Shown here one piece after another: positions 17,658 through 27,674 of a DNA stretch of 64,000 bases. The notes below the pieces were generated by a model, which saw only the letters and a program-made list of their open reading frames with translations, had not been told where the DNA came from and searched no databases. The stretch's first letter is position 1. Each line of letters starts with the position of its first letter. The position numbers and the translations under genes were made by a program. Source of the DNA: Neohoeflea coraliihabitans (GTDB taxonomy: Bacteria; Pseudomonadota; Alphaproteobacteria; Rhizobiales; Rhizobiaceae); the NCBI RefSeq assembly GCF_019334345.1, contig NZ_JAHWQX010000004.1, forward strand, positions 62,001 through 126,000, read 5' to 3'.

Positions 17658-18124
17658 GCGAAGCCAATCTGATTCTTGATTATGCGGTCGATCTGTCGCT
17701 CTGGATCCTCAGCCTGTCATTTCTGGTGACCCTGATCCGCGTCATCCGCGGGCCGACTTTGCCCGACCGCGTGCTCGCGCTCGACATGCTGGTCGCCGTC
17801 GCAATCGGCTTCATCGCGGTGATCGGCATCAAGACCGGCTATGTTCTTTATGTCGACATCGCGATCGCGCTCGGGCTTGTCGGGTTCCTGACGACCGTCG
17901 CCTTCGCGCGCTTCATCCTGACCCGCGGCAAGACCGAGGATGATTTGCTGGAAGAACACAACCAGGCTGAGCGCCTGAAGAACCGCCCGCCAAGGCACGC
18001 CCCCGCGCGCGGCGACAAGCAGGGCGAGGGCGCAGCGACGGCGGAACGTCCTTCCGCAAGCCCGCCCACGAGTTCGGATGCCAGCGCGCCCACAAGTTCG
18101 GATGCGACAAAGGAGCGGCCATGA
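17654..18124 (+). CDS. mrpF: Mrp antiporter subunit F with long hydrophilic C-terminal tail
   Basis: The first 95 or so of 156 residues are a normal three-helix MrpF ([15 protein letters not shown] is the conserved loop). The remaining 60 residues are hydrophilic, with a charged stretch followed by a Ser/Thr/Ala/Pro-rich end containing a duplicated PTSSDA unit, which also shows as a repeat in the DNA. Many MrpF proteins are about 90-120 residues, so the tail is an addition. It is coupled to both neighbours by ATGA overlaps. Confidence 0.93.
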   Translation: MSEANLILDYAVDLSLWILSLSFLVTLIRVIRGPTLPDRVLALDMLVAVAIGFIAVIGIKTGYVLYVDIAIALGLVGFLTTVAFARFILTRGKTEDDLLEEHNQAERLKNRPPRHAPARGDKQGEGAATAERPSASPPTSSDASAPTSSDATKERP

Positions 18125-18477
18125 CCATCGCCTTGACTTTGCTCTCGGCAGCCTTTGTTCTGATCGGCGCACTCTTCGCGCTTGTCGCCTCGATCGGCCT
18201 GCTGCGCCTTCCCGATCTGTACAGCCGCATGCACGCCGCCTCCAAGGCCGGAACCGTCGGATCCGGCCTGTTGCTCATCGCGCTGGCCATCCATGCCGGT
18301 GAAGCCGGCGTCATGGCCCGCGCGCTGGCCGGGGTGATCTTCTTCCTGCTCACGGCCCCGATCTCTGCGCATCTTCTTGCCAAGGCCGCCTATGCCGTCG
18401 GCTATAGGCTGGGACCGACCGCGGTCAGAGATGAAATGGCCTCCACTGTTGAAGAACAGACTTCCGGCTCCATTTGA
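18121..18477 (+). CDS. mrpG: Mrp antiporter subunit G
   Basis: A 118-residue, three-helix membrane protein of the MnhG/PhaG family. The conserved [19 protein letters not shown] motif after the first helix is diagnostic. It is the last gene of the mrpABCDEFG operon, starting inside the mrpF stop codon (ATGA). No obvious terminator follows before the AT-rich mucR promoter region. Confidence 0.95.
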   Translation: MTIALTLLSAAFVLIGALFALVASIGLLRLPDLYSRMHAASKAGTVGSGLLLIALAIHAGEAGVMARALAGVIFFLLTAPISAHLLAKAAYAVGYRLGPTAVRDEMASTVEEQTSGSI

Positions 18478-18875
18478 TCTGTGTGATCTGGCAGGTGTCG
18501 CGCGGCCCTGTTTCTTCGCCATGGAAAATTTCTGCTGTCCCTCACGCTGCGTTACGTGCGCGTGAATTATAACTGGTAAACATTGGCAGCTATCAACCGG
18601 ACAAAAGAGCGGAGAATCAGTTGCAGGAACAATCGGATTCTAATCTAAGTTTCATGATGTGCTAAATTTAGCCTGTCAGTTATGGTGTGACTTTCGTTCT
18701 TACTAGTCGTTGATGTATTCAAAAATGATACACGAACACAATTCCATTTGTATTGCCAAGGTTTTCGGATAGAAGTCGCAAATCTCTCCGGACCCGATGC
18801 TGGAGATGGAAGAAAAAAGCCTCGGCGGCCGCGATTCAGAATTTGTGGCTTGCTGTATAAGACAAGGAATAGAAG
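18478..18875. promoter_or_regulatory. AT-rich regulatory region upstream of the MucR-like gene
   Basis: About 400 bp without a gene. From about 18540 it is clearly AT-richer than its surroundings. It contains a perfect 12-bp palindrome GCTAAATTTAGC at 18661-18672 and an inverted repeat TGTAT-N9-ATACA at 18714-18732. MucR-family proteins are known to bind AT-rich targets and to regulate their own promoters, so this is a plausible autoregulatory region. Confidence 0.5.
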
Positions 18876-19307
18876 ATGAGCGAAGCTCCTCAAGACGATG
18901 GCAACGACCTGCTGATCGAGTTGACCTCGGAAATTGTAGCTGCCTATGTCAGCAACAATGCGGTGGTCGCCGGCGATCTTCCGGCCCTGATCAGCAATGT
19001 TCATTCGGCGCTGGGCGGTGTGTCCGGCAACAGCAAGGTTGAGGAAGTCGAAAAGCCCAAGCCGGCGGTGCCGGTGCGTCGCTCGGTCCAGAACGACTTC
19101 ATCATCTGCCTGGAAGATGGACAGAAATTCAAATCGCTGAAGCGTCACCTGATGACCCATTACGGCCTGACGCCCGAGCAGTACCGCGAGAAGTGGGACC
19201 TGCCGGCCGATTACCCGATGGTTGCTCCGTCCTATGCCGAAGCCCGCTCGCGTCTGGCCAAGGAAATGGGTCTCGGTCAGAAGCGTAAGCGTCGCAAGGC
19301 GGCGTAA
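18876..19307 (+). CDS. mucR: MucR/Ros family zinc-finger transcriptional regulator
   Basis: A 143-residue DNA-binding regulator. Known family members control exopolysaccharide, motility and virulence or symbiosis genes in rhizobia and Brucella. The conserved core [23 protein letters not shown] is nearly complete. Metal-ligand positions read Cys78-x2-Asp81-x9-His91-x3-His95: the second Cys of the classic Ros finger is Asp, a variant known from Mesorhizobium Ros homologues. The C-terminus is rich in Lys/Arg. ATG 18876 has AAGGA upstream. The gene is monocistronic, with a terminator about 120 bp downstream. Confidence 0.93.
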   Translation: MSEAPQDDGNDLLIELTSEIVAAYVSNNAVVAGDLPALISNVHSALGGVSGNSKVEEVEKPKPAVPVRRSVQNDFIICLEDGQKFKSLKRHLMTHYGLTPEQYREKWDLPADYPMVAPSYAEARSRLAKEMGLGQKRKRRKAA

Positions 19308-19334
19308 CGCCTTTCGGGGCTGACGCCCCGAGCC

Positions 19335-19376
19335 GGCCCTGCTGATACGGCCCTGCTGATACGGCCTTCTTGATAC
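19335..19376 (+). repeat. 14-bp tandem repeat, three copies
   Basis: GGCCCTGCTGATAC occurs at 19335-19348 and 19349-19362, followed by a diverged copy GGCCTTCTTGATAC at 19363-19376. It lies between the mucR stop codon and its terminator, so it is transcribed as 3' untranslated RNA. The rest of 19308-19644 holds the terminator and no recognisable gene. Confidence 0.85.
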
Positions 19377-19424
19377 ACGCCCGCGAGCCTGCCCCGCGTT
19401 GGTGCTGGCCGAACAAACCTCTTG

Positions 19425-19453
19425 AAAGCCCCGGTCCCTGGCCGGGGCTTTTT
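19425..19453 (+). terminator. Rho-independent terminator after the MucR-like gene
   Basis: AAAGCCCCGG pairs with CCGGGGCTTT around a 7-base loop, followed by a T run. It closes the mucR transcript. Confidence 0.88.
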
Positions 19454-19644
19454 GCTGTTGGCGCCGGGGCCGAGCAGCGCCAGGGCTGGACCAATGGGTG
19501 CCCAAAGGGGGGAAGAAAATCGCGGCAAAGCGGAAAAGGGAGTCAATAACCCCAATAAAAACAACAGGAGGTTGCAGGAAGTTGGTGGTTGCACGTCCTC
19601 CCTTTCGTCATAGGTAGAAAGAATATATTCCTACCTAATGAGGA

Positions 19645-20193
19645 ATGAGTTTGATGTGCAAGTTTCATGATCCCCACCGGCATTCCACCGCGCCGTCCAC
19701 GTTTCCCGTCCTATCCGCAACAAATGCCGGTTTCGCCGCCTGTGCACCCGCTGCAATCACGGCTCGCACGGCGAAAACCACCAGGGCTTGCGACCCCGCG
19801 CCAGGCCGAAACAAGCCGGCGCCTCGCGCTGCCGGCTCCAGGGAAAGCGCCACACGGGCCGAGGCGGCCATTGTCCTGACGCTGGTCGAGGAGTTGTTCG
19901 CCCTGGCGCGCATCGGCATGTTGCCGCACAGCGTCACGCGCCAGAGACCCCAGTGCCAGGTGCGGCAGATCGCCATGTATCTGTGCCGTGTGGCCCTGTC
20001 GATGTCCTATCAAAGCATCGCCCGGGCGCTGCAGCGTGACCGCTCGACGGTCATCCACGGCTGTGCCGTCGTCGAGGACCGCCGCGACCATCCCGCCTAT
20101 GACGCCTTTCTCGACAGTTGCGAGCGCTGCGTGCGGGCGGTTTTCGCCGATCGCGCGTCGGCAGCGAAGCCGTCGAAGACTGCCGCATCATGA
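19645..20193 (+). CDS. Helix-turn-helix protein resembling DnaA domain IV
   Basis: A 182-residue protein. The C-terminal half (about residues 100-160) reads RQIAMYLCR...SYQSIARALQRDRSTVIHGC, closely following the DnaA C-terminal DNA-binding domain (basic loop, helix-turn-helix, and the D-R-[ST]-T-V-x-H signature that contacts DnaA boxes). There is no ATPase domain. The N-terminal 90 residues are Pro/Ala/Arg-rich and unremarkable. It could bind DnaA boxes without initiating replication. ATG 19645 is preceded by GAGG; the stop overlaps the next gene (ATGA), so both are co-translated. Confidence 0.85.
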   Translation: MSLMCKFHDPHRHSTAPSTFPVLSATNAGFAACAPAAITARTAKTTRACDPAPGRNKPAPRAAGSRESATRAEAAIVLTLVEELFALARIGMLPHSVTRQRPQCQVRQIAMYLCRVALSMSYQSIARALQRDRSTVIHGCAVVEDRRDHPAYDAFLDSCERCVRAVFADRASAAKPSKTAAS

Positions 20194-21062
20194 CGCGGGA
20201 TGACAGTGCGACGACGCGGCGGGCGCGGTTGAAGCTCTATCGTTTTCTCGCCCATGCCGGCGATCAGGGCTGTTCCTGCGCCCGCGCCGTGCACACCGCC
20301 GGCCCCGAAGAAGGCCTGGCACTCGAACGGCCCGACGGGCGAAGCCTCACCGTTGCTGCAGCCTGCCTCACTCAGGCTCTGCGCCGCGGCGGCGTGACCA
20401 GCGTTGATCGCCGGTTGCGTCTGACACGCGCCGGAGTGCAGAGCCTGAAGCGGCTTCTCGCCGAGGATGACGGCTTCGCTGACCAGCATGGCGAGAGGAC
20501 GTTCCGGCCGTGTGCCGATGGTGAGAGGGTCAAGATCAATCTCGACGAATCGCCGCTGGGCGGCCTAGCCCGTCTGCGCCGCCGCGACGGGACGCGCTGG
20601 TTCCCGTCCGACCTGCTTGACGCCGGCGACCGGCTACGCGCCGATTTCACGCGTGGACACTATATGCCGGGGATAAGCGCTTCCATGCAGCCGGTCGTCA
20701 GCCGCGGCACGACCAACCGAACCAGCGGTGTTGCCGATCTCGCCGACGCGGCGCTCGCCGCCCGGCTGCGGGTTGAAAAGGCGCTCGATGCGGTGGGGCC
20801 GGAACTGGCCGGCCTGCTCGTCGATATCTGCTGCTTTCTCAAGGGGCTGGAAACGGTCGAGCGCGAGCGGCAATGGCCGCAGCGTTCCGCGAAGCTGCTC
20901 CTGCACGCCGGGCTTGAGATGCTGGCGCGCCATTACCGCGGACCGCGCCGCAAAGAGCCGCATCAGACCACCGCGCGGTGCTGGGGCGCACCCGGCTACC
21001 GGCCCGACCTTGCAGCCGATCTCGAGCGCAACACCGGCACATCGCGTGATCTCTCGAGCTGA
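20190..21062 (+). CDS. DUF6456 domain-containing protein
   Basis: A 290-residue protein without signal peptide or membrane segments. The C-terminal half contains the segment DLADAALAARLRVEKALDAV and the stretch CCFLKGLETVERERQWPQRSAKLLL, which I recognise as the DUF6456 domain found in alphaproteobacteria; its function is unknown. The basic, Arg-rich N-terminal half (residues 1-100) looks like a small winged-helix-type region. ATG 20190 lies inside the stop codon of the DnaA-IV-like gene. I infer the two proteins act together, probably in regulation. Confidence 0.75.
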   Translation: MTRDDSATTRRARLKLYRFLAHAGDQGCSCARAVHTAGPEEGLALERPDGRSLTVAAACLTQALRRGGVTSVDRRLRLTRAGVQSLKRLLAEDDGFADQHGERTFRPCADGERVKINLDESPLGGLARLRRRDGTRWFPSDLLDAGDRLRADFTRGHYMPGISASMQPVVSRGTTNRTSGVADLADAALAARLRVEKALDAVGPELAGLLVDICCFLKGLETVERERQWPQRSAKLLLHAGLEMLARHYRGPRRKEPHQTTARCWGAPGYRPDLAADLERNTGTSRDLSS

Positions 21063-21093
21063 AAGCCGGCGAGCCGCGCACAACGACCGTGGC

Positions 21094-21522
21094 CTAGGCC
21101 TGCCGCGCCTTGCCCGCTTCCTGCTTGATGCGATCCACCATTGAGCGCAGACCATTGGCGCGCTGCGCCGTCAGGTGCTCGCCGAGGCCGAGTTCGCCGA
21201 GCAGGCTTTGCGCTTCCAGCGCCGTCACTTCCGAGGCACGGCGTCCTGAGGCCGCCGCAAGCACGATCGCCACCAGGCCGCGCACGATATGCGCATCCGA
21301 ATCGCCGCGGTAATGCATCACCGGGTCATCCGGCTTGCCGGCCGCCTCGCTGTCGGTGGCCAGCCACACCTGGCTGGCGCAGCCGCGCACCTTCGCTTCC
21401 TCGGTCTTTTCCGCCTCGGGCATGGCCGGCAGGCTCTTGCCCAGCTCAATCACATAGCGATAGCGGTCCTCCCATTCATCCAGGAAGGCGAAATCGTCCT
21501 TGATCGTCTTAAGGTCGGTCAT
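21094..21522 (-). CDS. sufE: SufE family Fe-S cluster assembly sulfur acceptor
   Basis: A 142-residue protein that accepts sulfur from the cysteine desulfurase SufS and passes it to the SufBCD scaffold. The active-site Cys lies in VRGCASQVW (about residue 48), and the fold begins with a typical DFAFLDEWEDRYRYVIELG helix. Length is normal. The gene stands away from any suf operon in this window, as is common in rhizobia. ATG 21522 has only a weak GAGA ribosome site, and four 11-bp direct repeats lie in its leader. Confidence 0.92.
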   Translation of the reverse strand: MTDLKTIKDDFAFLDEWEDRYRYVIELGKSLPAMPEAEKTEEAKVRGCASQVWLATDSEAAGKPDDPVMHYRGDSDAHIVRGLVAIVLAAASGRRASEVTALEAQSLLGELGLGEHLTAQRANGLRSMVDRIKQEAGKARQA

Positions 21523-21546
21523 GGTTCTCTGCTGTCTTCTTGCATT

Positions 21547-21591
21547 GGCCGAACAGGGGGCCGAACAGGGGCCGAACAGGGGCCGGGCAGG
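21547..21591. repeat. Four 11-bp direct repeats upstream of sufE
   Basis: GGCCGAACAGG occurs at 21547-21557, 21559-21569 and 21570-21580, with a diverged fourth copy GGCCGGGCAGG at 21581-21591. The array starts 25 bp upstream of the sufE start codon. It may be a regulatory array or simple slippage. Confidence 0.85.
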
Positions 21592-21735
21592 GGGTCGCCA
21601 CCGGGGCGATCTCTCCGCCCAGCATATAGGCCCCGCACACAGGCCCGCCTAGAGCCCCCGCATATAACCAATGCATGGCAGAAATACACGTCTTTGGAAA
21701 AATTGGCCGCAAACCGGCGGCTCGTAGTCCTTGCT

Positions 21736-22245
21736 CTAGCGCAGCAGCGTGGGAACCGGGATCCGGTCAAGCGGCACGCCGGCGGGCAGTGAGCCCGTGA
21801 CGATCGGCTCAGACATGACGAGTGTCGGCCGGTCGCCGGGATAGGTCGTATCGCCGGCCGGCGCCGCAAGGCCGTTTCCGGCCACGATCAGCGTTTCGCC
21901 TTCGCCTGGCTCTGCGCCGGCAGCAAAATGCTCATCAAGCAGCCGGTAGGCGACACGTGCTCCCTCGCGCGCCTGCAGGCCGAGGGCATGCAAGGTTTGC
22001 CCGCCCCGCTCGCAGATCGCCGGGTTGCGCTCGCACATGGCGAAAATGTCGCCGATCGCGGCAGCGGCCACGGCCAGGCCCTGGCCGACATCGCCCGCCA
22101 CCTCGGTCGGCGCGGCGGGCACCGCCATGGGGTCGGTGCTGACCGCGTCAGCGCGCCGGTCTGCCGTCTCCGGTGAACCGGCGACGAAGGGCAGCGCCAG
22201 CAACACCAGCGAAAACCAGAACGCACCTTTCAGAAGAAACCACAT
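21736..22245 (-). CDS. DUF5330 domain-containing exported protein
   Basis: A 169-residue protein starting MWFLLKGAFWFSLVLLALPFVAG, a signal peptide or membrane anchor, followed by a segment with a conserved Cys pair (MCERNPAICERGG). I recognise it as the rhizobial DUF5330 family, of unknown function. The Cys pair in an exported protein could form a disulfide. It is read towards sufE, with 213 bp between them. ATG 22245 aligns the hydrophobic segment at the N-terminus; in-frame extension upstream is not convincing. Confidence 0.75.
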   Translation of the reverse strand: MWFLLKGAFWFSLVLLALPFVAGSPETADRRADAVSTDPMAVPAAPTEVAGDVGQGLAVAAAAIGDIFAMCERNPAICERGGQTLHALGLQAREGARVAYRLLDEHFAAGAEPGEGETLIVAGNGLAAPAGDTTYPGDRPTLVMSEPIVTGSLPAGVPLDRIPVPTLLR

Positions 22246-22494
22246 GACCTTGACCCTCTTTTCTGCGCTTTCGGTCGGCAAGCCGCTTTTGCCAGCGACA
22301 CCTGCTTTCCCGATGCCAGGCCACCCTAGCGCACACTTGCAAAGAGGCGATTGCAGGCCCCGCTGCAAATTGAAGCGAATTTATCTAAAATTTGAAGCAA
22401 TGCCGCCGAACGCTCCGGACCGGGTTCTCCCCTGCGCCCGAAATGCCGCTTTCACAGGCACATCGCGCCGTTCCGGCACAGTCCCAACCAGCTG

Positions 22495-22502
22495 TTAACC
22501 AT
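22495..22502 (+). promoter_or_regulatory. Possible CtrA half-site between the DUF5330 gene and the kinase gene
   Basis: TTAACCAT, the CtrA half-site word known in alphaproteobacteria, lies 138 bp upstream of the histidine kinase start, in the divergent interval. Similar words preceded by GCTG occur at 27184-27196 and 49144-49152, upstream of other regulatory genes. Confidence 0.3.
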
Positions 22503-22639
22503 AGCTGGCGATGCCATGCCGTGACCGCAAGAAAAAGCTTTGCGGGCGCGCTCTGAGCCGCGTCGGCGCCGCCTGCCTTATTCATTCCTTAAGCTGCAAA
22601 TGGCAAGCTTCCGCCCAACAGATAAGAACTGCGGCGTGT

Positions 22640-24539
<1,900 letters not shown>

Positions 24540-24565
<26 letters not shown>

Positions 24566-25490
24566 TCCTTCCTTTGACGATGAGTACGAGCCCGGCTTTC
24601 TCGCCGGCTGCGCCGAACTGATCGCCGCCTATCCCTCCATCGCCGGAGGCACCGCCGCCTTTGCGGTCATTTTCAGTTTCGTCTCCGCCAACGCGCTGTG
24701 GTATCAGCCGGGCGAGCACCCGGCGCCATTGCTGCGCACCCGCCCGGTGAGCGCCGAGGCCCAGGCCGGCGGCGCGCCGCAGGATCTGATCCGCCAGGCC
24801 ATCGATCGGGTGCCGGTGCGCCAGGTCACCACCTATCGCATCGAGCGTGATGATCTGCTGCCGACCGGCAGCATTCCGGTGCCCGAACTGGCACAGCGCC
24901 AGCAACCGGAAGCGGGCACCGATGTAGCCGCCCGCGCTCCGGACCGGGCAGCGGAAACACCGGCGCAAGCCAAACCGCTTCCGGTGGCCGACCCGCTGCT
25001 GGTCGACATTCAGACGCATCTCAAGCGCAAGGGATTTTACGGCGGCAAGGTCGATGGTCTGATCGGCCCGATGAGCGTCGCCGCCATCCGCAACTGGCAA
25101 AAGAAGGCCGGCCTTGAGATCACCGGCGCACCGTCAGCGCTGGTGCTTGAAAGCCTGCAGCTGGGCGGTCGGCCGGAACCTCTGGTGCGCCGCAACGATC
25201 CGCCGGTGGTCGTGCCTGCGAAGGCGCCGCAACCTTCCACCCGTCCCGCTACGCCGCCGGCTGCGAGTCCGCAGGTCGCGGCGGCACCGACACAGGCGGG
25301 CGACGAACTCGTCGCGCGCATCCAGTCGGGACTGTCGAACATTGCCTATGCCGACATCGCCGTCGATGGTGTCGCCGGAGAACGCACGCGCCAGGCGATC
25401 CAGGCTTTCGAAAAGCACTATCGCCTGCCGGTCACCGGCGAGGCCAACTCGGCTGTTCTGGAAAAGCTGTTGGAAATCGGTGCGCTCTAG
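24540..25490 (+). CDS. Membrane-anchored protein with two peptidoglycan-binding domains
   Basis: A 316-residue protein: cytoplasmic N-terminus, one membrane helix (about residues 33-52, GGTAAFAVIFSFVSANALW), a Pro/Ala-rich linker, then two PG_binding_1 repeats, at about 158-210 (IQTHLKRKGFYGGKVDGLIG) and 257-312 (IQSGLSNIAYADIAVDGVAG). It probably anchors to the cell wall from the inner membrane. GGAGG at 24525-24529 supports ATG 24540, inside the end of the kinase gene. The overlap suggests the kinase and this wall-binding protein are made together and may sense or act on the envelope. Confidence 0.88.
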
Positions 25491-25571
25491 GGTCAGGACC
25501 CTGGAACAGCGGCAGAAGCGACACGCCTGTCGCGCGCGCAAGCGCGTTGCGGCGGCAGGGGAGAGGACGGC

Positions 25572-25928
25572 ATGGCACGCCTTAAATCCGGTCTGTTCGT
25601 TGCTGCACTGATACGGCGTCTGTTCGCCGAGGGCGGGCTTGCGGCGGTGGAGCAGCGCGGTTCTGAAGAGGCCGGCGCCATTCACTTTCGCATCCGCCAT
25701 CGCAATGGCCGGGAAAGCCGTCTGGCGCCGGCACCGCAATCGATTTTCGAGACCGGGCGTCCCGAGGACCGGCGCTTCGAATGGCGTCAGCGGGACCAGC
25801 CCGAATGGGAAATCTCCGAGGCGTTGCGCCGCGAGCGGGACTTCGATCCCGACATCTGGATCGTCGAACTGGAGACCGACCGGCCGGAGGAATACCTCGA
25901 CATCGTGCCGGATGAATCCGCCCGCTGA
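25572..25928 (+). CDS. DUF1491 family protein
   Basis: A 118-residue soluble protein starting ARLKSGLFVAALIRRLFAEGG, the conserved opening of the alphaproteobacterial DUF1491 family; function is unknown. Later conserved features include the DP-D-IWIVELE segment near residue 95. The GGAGAGGA ribosome site before ATG 25572 is strong. It follows the peptidoglycan-binding gene by 81 bp on the same strand and converges with the DUF2336 gene. Confidence 0.85.
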   Translation: MARLKSGLFVAALIRRLFAEGGLAAVEQRGSEEAGAIHFRIRHRNGRESRLAPAPQSIFETGRPEDRRFEWRQRDQPEWEISEALRRERDFDPDIWIVELETDRPEEYLDIVPDESAR

Positions 25929-25962
25929 CGCGTGCCTTGAGCCCGCAATGCCACGATAGGCT

Positions 25963-27120
25963 TCAGCCCACCTTCTGCGTTTCCTGCGCCAGCCCGTCAT
26001 TGACGGCAGCCGGCGCGGATACCGTCTCGACGCCCGGGTCGACGGTGACCTGCGATCTTGCATAGGTATAGGCATCGGCGCGCAGCCAGGCGGCAAACCG
26101 CGAGCCGCACTCGGCCCGGTCGAGCTCGGCGAGCAACCGTTCGCAGCGGTTCTGGCCATTCTCCTCGGCACGAAGATGCGCGAAGGAGGTCTTCAGGGCC
26201 AGCATCGTGGCGTCGCGGCTGCACCCGAGCGCCACCATGGCGATCGCCAGTTGCCGGCCGGAAATATCGAGCATGATCCGCTCGGCGAGCGCAAAGCTCG
26301 ATCCCATCGCATCGGCCAGGGCCGTGGCGAGCCACGCGGCGTCGTCACAGCCGGCCAGTCTCTCGAGCCGCGAAATGTCGGGCCGCTGCAATTGCGTGCG
26401 CTGCCGGTCGCTTCCCAGATCGCGATAGGCGGCGAGCAGGCCGGCTGTCCGGTGCACGACCGGTCCGCCGTCATTGGCAGCGGCTGGCGCCAGCGGCGGT
26501 GTGGCCGCGATGTCGTGCTGCGCGGCGTGCCGCAGATGATCGCGCAACCCTTCGGAGGCGGCATCGCTGCTGGTCAGTTCGTCAAGCCGGGCCAGCGGCG
26601 GCATTGCGCCCGGTTCGATGACCGCGCCCCCGTCCGGCGTCTCGATCGGGGCCGCAAATTGGGTCTCGAGCGTCAGCCCGCGCAATGTCAGGGCGCGCTC
26701 CACCCCCTTGTCGCCGAGGGCCCACAGGGCCGCCAGTGCGGCCGGTGACAACTGGCTGCGCCGCGCTGCCGCGCGCGCATGCGCCGGCCCGTTGCGGGCG
26801 ATCGAGCGTGCCAGCATCGCCTCGGACAGCGCCGCATAATGGCTGATGAACGGTGCTGCCACCTCGATCGGCTGGTTGACCAGGAGTTCGGCAATTTCTT
26901 CAGGCAGGCGCGGCAGCCGCGACAACGCCGCCGCCGCCGTGCGCCGGGCCGCGACACTCGCCTGGTCGAACAATTGCGGAAACAGCGCCGCAAAGCGCAG
27001 CATATCGTGGCGCGCCGGACGCGCCAGGCTTTCAAAACCGCTGACCGCCGCGATCAGCAGCGCATCCTTGCGCGCTTCTTTTGAGGATGGTTCTTCCAGA
27101 TCACGAAAACGGTTCGACAC
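25963..27120 (-). CDS. DUF2336 domain-containing protein
   Basis: A 385-residue soluble, helical, alanine-rich protein of the DUF2336 family, abundant in Hyphomicrobiales. The repetitive helical pattern (ARRTAAAALSRLPRLPEEIAELLV and similar) is like HEAT repeats. No biochemical role is assigned to this protein from the sequence. The GTG start at 27120 is supported by AGGG 8 bases upstream. It is divergent from the small gene at 27356 across a 235-bp region that contains a TTAAC word. Confidence 0.82.
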   Translation of the reverse strand: MSNRFRDLEEPSSKEARKDALLIAAVSGFESLARPARHDMLRFAALFPQLFDQASVAARRTAAAALSRLPRLPEEIAELLVNQPIEVAAPFISHYAALSEAMLARSIARNGPAHARAAARRSQLSPAALAALWALGDKGVERALTLRGLTLETQFAAPIETPDGGAVIEPGAMPPLARLDELTSSDAASEGLRDHLRHAAQHDIAATPPLAPAAANDGGPVVHRTAGLLAAYRDLGSDRQRTQLQRPDISRLERLAGCDDAAWLATALADAMGSSFALAERIMLDISGRQLAIAMVALGCSRDATMLALKTSFAHLRAEENGQNRCERLLAELDRAECGSRFAAWLRADAYTYARSQVTVDPGVETVSAPAAVNDGLAQETQKVG

Positions 27121-27355
27121 ACTACAACCCTACGCATACGCAATGACATTTGAACTTAAAAATATCCGAAAAACGTTAGCGAGCTGTTAACTATGTACGG
27201 GCTTGATAAAGCCTTCAGGGGAAGTCCTGTTGTGCGTGTTTCCCGAGCGGAACAGCCGGGGTGTTTGACCGAACGCCCGACTGGGATCCGATGGATCGAC
27301 CGGAACCGCCACTCTGCCACACTGCGGATGGCGCTCCATGACACGGAGACAAGAC

Positions 27356-27601
27356 ATGGCAACACTTCTGAGGTTTGAACCGGCCCCACGCTCTGCCGCG
27401 CCACGCGGCGGCGCGCTCAAAGGACCCGCGGACATACTGTTTTTCACCGGAATCCGCTACGAGCGCCACACCAGCCACACCAGCCATACTCTGGCGGAAA
27501 AGCCTGCTGCGAAGGGCGAGACGATTGCGCCGCGGCCCCGCAAGCTCAAGCGCGGCCGACGCAGTGCCCTTGCCGTCAAGCCGGGCGGCGACCCCGCCTG
27601 A
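27356..27601 (+). CDS. Small conserved-looking basic protein
   Basis: An 81-residue protein with GGAG 7 bases before ATG 27356. The N-terminus MATLLRFEP and the central ILFFTGIRYERH resemble a small rhizobial family I recall with a similar [IL]FFTG[IV]RYER core, of unknown function. The C-terminus is highly basic (PRKLKRGRRSALAVK), suggesting nucleic-acid or acidic-surface contact. A short repeat encoding HTSHTSHT lies in the middle. It is not coding by length alone; the ribosome site and core motif are the reasons to call it. Confidence 0.6.
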   Translation: MATLLRFEPAPRSAAPRGGALKGPADILFFTGIRYERHTSHTSHTLAEKPAAKGETIAPRPRKLKRGRRSALAVKPGGDPA

Positions 27602-27674
27602 CCCTGAGTGCCGCGCCAAGGCTCTGCCGCCTGATTGGGTGCAGCCTCCGCTTAGACCGGGCCGCAAGCGCGCC

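Noticed and set aside
12361-18477. Complex I (nuo) fragment
   Set aside because: MrpA and MrpD resemble NuoL/NuoM, but the B, E, F and G subunits and the order A-G identify an Mrp antiporter.
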